Source of the DNA: Actinomycetes bacterium
GTDB lineage: Bacteria; Actinomycetota; Acidimicrobiia; Acidimicrobiales; RAAP-2
Direction: 5' to 3'
DNA: 8,418 nucleotides
NCBI GenBank assembly: GCA_021787255.1
Contig: JAJYMD010000419.1
Span: forward strand, 1-8,418
This document shows positions 5,373 through 8,418 of this stretch, one piece after another; positions within the stretch are counted from its first letter, which is position 1; each line of letters opens with the position of its first letter. The notes beneath the pieces are model-generated. The model was not told the origin of the DNA. It worked only from the letters and a program-made list of their open reading frames with translations, and made no database searches. The translations under genes and the position numbers were made by a program.

Positions 5373-6866
5373 ATGACACCTCCTGGATCACCCCGTCGCG
5401 CTTCGGCGCACCTCGCACGCTCGCTCGCCCGAGTCCAGGACGCGTCACGCGCCGCCGGAGGGGTGTACCTCGGAGCCGGCGCGAACGGTTGGGCGTGGAG
5501 CGGCGCGGAGCGCTCGACCCTCGTGCTCGGCCCGTCGCGTTCTGGGAAGACCTCTGCGCTCGTCATCCCGAACGTGCTCGCAGCGCCAGGCCCGGTGATC
5601 GCGACGTCGACGAAGCCAGACGTCCTGCGCGCGACCGCCGAAGCCCGGACGACCTCGGGATGGTGCCTCGCTTTCGATCCGACCGGAGCGCTCGATCTGC
5701 CCTCCGGCGTCCACCGTGTCGGTTGGTCGCCGGTGAACGCCGCGCGCGAGTGGCACGGCGCGCTCGAGGTGGCCGACGCGATGGTGCGGACCGCGCGGGG
5801 TGGACCTCGAGGCGGCGTCGGCGTCGGTGCCGAGGGCCACTGGAGCGAGCGTGCGGCCGCGTTGCTCGCGCCGCTGCTGCACGCGGCGTCGTTGGAGGAG
5901 GTGCCGATGCGGCGCGTGCTCCACTGGGTCGACCGCCACGATGGCGCACCCGCGCTCGACGCGCTCGCCGCACGGCTGGGCGACGACGCGGTGCCGACGG
6001 ATCTGCTCGCGGGCATCCTCACCACCGACGAACGCGAGCAGTCCGGGATCTGGTCGACGGCGTCGGGCGTCCTCGCCGCCTACCGCTCCCCCGGCGCTCT
6101 TGCGTCCACGGAAGGGCCGCTGCTCGACCCTGACGCCTTCTGCCAGGGAACCCACACGCTCTATGTGTGCGCGCCCGCGTCCGCCCAGCAGCTGCTCGCC
6201 CCGCTCGTGGTCGCGATCGTCTCCCAGGTACGCGACGCCGCCTACCGTCACGCGGCCACCCGCGGCGCGCGCGAAGGCCCGCCGGTCCTCTTTGCGCTCG
6301 ACGAGGTCGCGAACATCGCGCCGCTTCCCGATCTCCCTTCGCTCGTGACCGAAGGGCCGGGGCAGGGTCTCCTCACGCTGGCGTGCCTCCAGGACCTTTC
6401 CCAGGCGCGGGCCCGATGGGGGACGGAGGCCGACGCCTTCGTGTCGATCTTCGGGGCGACCGTCGTCCTCGGCGGCATCGCGGACATACGGACCCTGGAG
6501 GCGCTCTCGGCCCTGGGCGGCGAGCGGGAGGTGCGCAGCCGCACGGTCGGCTTCTCGCACGGCGCGGGAGGGCCGCAGATGTCGGCGACCGACGCGACCG
6601 TCTTGCGTCGCCGTCTCCCCGTCGACCTCGTCGCGCGTGGGGCAGAGGGATGGGCGCTGTGCGTCGACGCGCGCAACCGACTGGGATGGGTGCGCCTGAC
6701 CCCCGCCCACCAGTCGTGGCCGTGGCGCGACTGCCTGCCGTTGGCCCGCGTGCGGACGCCTGACCGAGGTGTCCCCCGAGCCCTGCTCCACCACGCGGCC
6801 GGACGCGCGCGACGCGAAGGCCCCGACCTCCCGGTCACAGCCCGTCGCGAACGAGGGCGCGGCTGA
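5373..6866 (+). CDS. VirD4/TraG-type conjugative coupling ATPase (T4CP), no membrane anchor
   Basis: Coupling proteins of this family are ATPases that bring the relaxase-DNA complex to a type IV secretion channel and help pump DNA. Residues are numbered from ATG 5373 (497 aa). GPSRSGKTS (53-61) is Walker A; VIATSTKPDVLRATAEAR (75-92) is the typical segment of actinobacterial TraG-like proteins. HWSERAAALLAPLLHAASL (about 156-174) follows in the all-alpha region. PPVLFALDEVANIAPLPDLP (303-322) holds Walker B with D310-E311, and LACLQDLSQARARWG (336-350) has the sensor glutamine within the TraM-recognition C-terminal domain. An upstream in-frame TTG at 5343 would add ten residues; neither start has a good Shine-Dalgarno, and ATG is preferred. 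The N-terminus before Walker A is only about 50 residues and not hydrophobic, so the two membrane helices of classical VirD4/TrwB are missing. It converges with and overlaps the relaxase gene by 32 bp. Confidence 0.9.
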   Translation: MTPPGSPRRASAHLARSLARVQDASRAAGGVYLGAGANGWAWSGAERSTLVLGPSRSGKTSALVIPNVLAAPGPVIATSTKPDVLRATAEARTTSGWCLAFDPTGALDLPSGVHRVGWSPVNAAREWHGALEVADAMVRTARGGPRGGVGVGAEGHWSERAAALLAPLLHAASLEEVPMRRVLHWVDRHDGAPALDALAARLGDDAVPTDLLAGILTTDEREQSGIWSTASGVLAAYRSPGALASTEGPLLDPDAFCQGTHTLYVCAPASAQQLLAPLVVAIVSQVRDAAYRHAATRGAREGPPVLFALDEVANIAPLPDLPSLVTEGPGQGLLTLACLQDLSQARARWGTEADAFVSIFGATVVLGGIADIRTLEALSALGGEREVRSRTVGFSHGAGGPQMSATDATVLRRRLPVDLVARGAEGWALCVDARNRLGWVRLTPAHQSWPWRDCLPLARVRTPDRGVPRALLHHAAGRARREGPDLPVTARRERGRG

Positions 6867-8289
6867 CCGCGGCGCGCCGCTCGCGCACCGGGCCGCCACC
6901 CAGCCGCCCGAGCGCCTCGTCGATCGCACGCGCGGTCGACAGGTGCTCCGCGAGACGCTGCGCGGGCATCGATGCGAGCACCGAGCGTGTCTCGGCTCCG
7001 AGCACGCGCCACCGGTCGTGCACGTCCCAGCGAGCGCGGTAGCGGGCAATCGACGAGGCGGCGGACGACCAGATCGCGAGCCGCTCCGGCGACGAAGGGC
7101 GCGGGCCGAGCACCCGGAGGACGTGTGGAGGAGGCACCACTGCGGCAGGCGGGTGCAGCGGCTCTGCGACTCCACCGCCGCCGCCCCAGTCCCACAGGGC
7201 GTCCACGCAGCGCGCGATCTCGTCACCGCCACCACCTGTCCTCAGCGACCCCGCCCACGCACGGAGCGCGTCCCGCCGAGCGACGCCGCGACGTCCAGCC
7301 TCGGCCACCACCGCCGCGAAGCGGTGCTCGTCGACCTCACCGGTCTCGCGGCACACCTGCGCCTGGGTGATGGGCTCCACGGCGCACCCGAGGTCGTGAG
7401 CGACCGCGGCCCAGCGCGCCCTCAGCTCCTCGGGAGACGGCGAGGGGGCCTTCGGGTCGCGCGTCACCGCCCATGCGACGCGGCGCGCACGCCGAGACAA
7501 CGACGTCTGCGTCGAGGCAACACGCCGGGCTTGCACGTCGAGATGCGCGAGGATCTCGGCACGCCTTGCGGAGAACGGGCCGGTCAGGACGGGATCGACT
7601 GCCGAGAGCTCCCATCCGCGCGGATGCCTGGAAACCCACTGGAGCCCGAGACGCTCGGTGACCCCGTGGCGAAGGACGGCGTCGTACAGCGAGCCGGCCG
7701 CCTGCGCGTGCGCGTACAGCCCGCGCCCGTCCAATGCCCGCCAACGCCCGTCCTCGCCGCGCGCCAGGTTCGCGACCACCACGTGGGAGTGGAGATGCGG
7801 GTCCAGCGCCCTGCTCACGCCGTGGGTGAAGGACGCGGCGACGAGGCCGTCGACCGGGCTCGCCAGGCGCCCGTCGGGCTCCGAGCGCCGCACCGTCGCC
7901 GCATGCTCTGCGACGTAGGCGGTCGCAGCCTCGACTGCCTCCTCGTGCGCGCTCCGCACCGCCGCAGCTGCCCGCGTCCCTCCCAGCGCGAACAGCACGC
8001 TCGCCGACTTCGAAGCGGCGAACGTGAGGTCGTACGCGCTCAGGCGGGTCTCGCGCAGCCTCAGCCGGTGGCCATCGGTCGGGTGCCGACCAGCCAGGAC
8101 CGAGGCGAACGGCGCTGCATCCACGGTTCCGTGCAGCCCCAGCCCGGCGGCGCCGTCGCCGACCCAGCGCCCGCCGCGTGCGAACGACCGGCCGTCGCCG
8201 TCGTGCATCGAGGAGGCGTCCAGCTCCCGGGCGAGGTCCCCGAGGTAGTAGCGCCCCGTGCGGTCCTGAAGCCGAACGACCCTGAGCAC
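6835..8289 (-). CDS. MobF-family (TrwC/TraI-like) relaxase, helicase domain absent
   Basis: A relaxase nicks one DNA strand at oriT through a tyrosine, stays bound to the 5' end and pilots it during conjugation. Here GRYYLGDL (12-19) supplies the N-terminal tyrosines Y14/Y15. W42-VGDGAAGLGL follows. AYDLTFAASKSASVLF (85-100) matches the TrwC segment with the catalytic-base Asp (D87). FTHGVSRALDPHLHSH (154-169) gives the metal triad H156, H167, H169 with the same spacing as in TrwC (150, 161, 163). A later segment RLAIWSSAASSIARYRARW (403-421) resembles the C-terminal parts of actinobacterial relaxases. There is no Walker A or helicase domain; 484 residues compare with 966 for TrwC. The GTG start at 8289 is forced: TAG lies three codons upstream and the tyrosines are at residues 14-15. 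The ribosome-binding site is weak (GGCGG). Partner of the convergent coupling ATPase. Confidence 0.92.
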   Translation of the reverse strand: MLRVVRLQDRTGRYYLGDLARELDASSMHDGDGRSFARGGRWVGDGAAGLGLHGTVDAAPFASVLAGRHPTDGHRLRLRETRLSAYDLTFAASKSASVLFALGGTRAAAAVRSAHEEAVEAATAYVAEHAATVRRSEPDGRLASPVDGLVAASFTHGVSRALDPHLHSHVVVANLARGEDGRWRALDGRGLYAHAQAAGSLYDAVLRHGVTERLGLQWVSRHPRGWELSAVDPVLTGPFSARRAEILAHLDVQARRVASTQTSLSRRARRVAWAVTRDPKAPSPSPEELRARWAAVAHDLGCAVEPITQAQVCRETGEVDEHRFAAVVAEAGRRGVARRDALRAWAGSLRTGGGGDEIARCVDALWDWGGGGGVAEPLHPPAAVVPPPHVLRVLGPRPSSPERLAIWSSAASSIARYRARWDVHDRWRVLGAETRSVLASMPAQRLAEHLSTARAIDEALGRLGGGPVRERRAAVSRALVRDGL

Positions 8290-8418
8290 TGCCGCCTACC
8301 CGCCGACCGCGTGGGGTCGGCATGGCCCGGACGTGGGCACAGCTTGGCGCGCGGGCATGGGCGCGGACGTCGGCGTCGGCGCAGACCAGGCTCCGCAGCC
8401 TCTATGAGCACTCTCCTG
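8290..8418. other. Non-coding region upstream of the relaxase, candidate oriT
   Basis: The 129 bp before the relaxase start holds two small perfect stems: CCGACC/GGTCGG around GCGTGG (8303-8320) and AGGCT/AGCCT around CCGC (8388-8401). GACGTC and repeated GTCGGC lie between them. MobF relaxases commonly act on an oriT next to their own gene, often beside inverted repeats, so this is the first place to look. No known nic sequence was recognised, and the region also continues beyond the window edge. Confidence 0.25.

Noticed and set aside
5445..7235. 596-residue open frame on the minus strand
   Set aside because: It lies antisense to the coupling ATPase with its clear Walker motifs; the Arg/Ser/Ala-rich sequence has no family feature and is a by-product of high third-position GC.
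8061..8411. 116-residue minus-strand frame starting upstream of the relaxase
   Set aside because: Overlaps the relaxase start in another frame, is Arg/Pro-rich without motifs, and its AGGAGA is too close to its GTG.

Overview
The window comes from a high-GC chromosome with the look of an actinobacterium. The inference rests on uniformly GC-rich coding sequence, frequent GTG starts, a coenzyme F420 biosynthesis gene next to gpsA, and a Lys/Ala-rich histone-like protein resembling the tail of actinobacterial HupB. A deep-branching class such as Acidimicrobiia is possible, but the window alone cannot fix the taxon.

Left part (1-4790), chromosomal housekeeping. A GH38 alpha-mannosidase gene enters already truncated at the left edge and ends at 2451. 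It meets tail to tail, 25 bp away, the NAD(P)-dependent glycerol-3-phosphate dehydrogenase gene gpsA (minus strand, 2477-3508). Divergent from gpsA is cofC/fbiD (plus strand, start probably 3650), the guanylyltransferase that begins the side chain of F420. Their shared 141-bp promoter region holds two perfect 21-bp direct repeats exactly 30 bp apart, plus TANNNT boxes placed as expected for leaderless transcripts of both genes. cofC then converges on a minus-strand gene for a 143-residue, extremely basic Ala/Lys/Thr-rich protein (4359-4790) with a near-perfect Shine-Dalgarno. The order gpsA(-), fbiD(+), histone-like(-) parallels the Mycobacterium tuberculosis order gpdA2, fbiD, ppk, mutT1, hupB. 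Here ppk and mutT1 are absent, and the histone-like protein has only the HupB-type tail and no HU domain.

Middle (4791-5372), about 580 bp without a convincing gene. It contains the long leader of the histone-like gene with a perfect 14-bp hairpin (4835-4870), a possible minus-strand promoter near 5090-5119, and a few short hairpins. Base composition is clearly less GC-rich around 4880-5130 than in the flanking genes. No tRNA was seen.

Right part (5373-8289), a DNA-mobilisation pair. A VirD4/TraG-type coupling ATPase (plus strand) and a MobF/TrwC-type relaxase (minus strand) face each other and overlap by 32 bp at their 3' ends. The relaxase carries the three-histidine metal site, the catalytic Asp motif and N-terminal tyrosines, but no helicase domain. 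The coupling protein has Walker A and B motifs but no N-terminal membrane segment. Together they suggest a stripped-down conjugative or mobilisable element, or its chromosomal remnant, next to the gpsA-fbiD-histone neighbourhood. The 129 bp upstream of the relaxase is non-coding with two small hairpins and is a candidate oriT region. No transposase, integrase or att site is visible inside the window.
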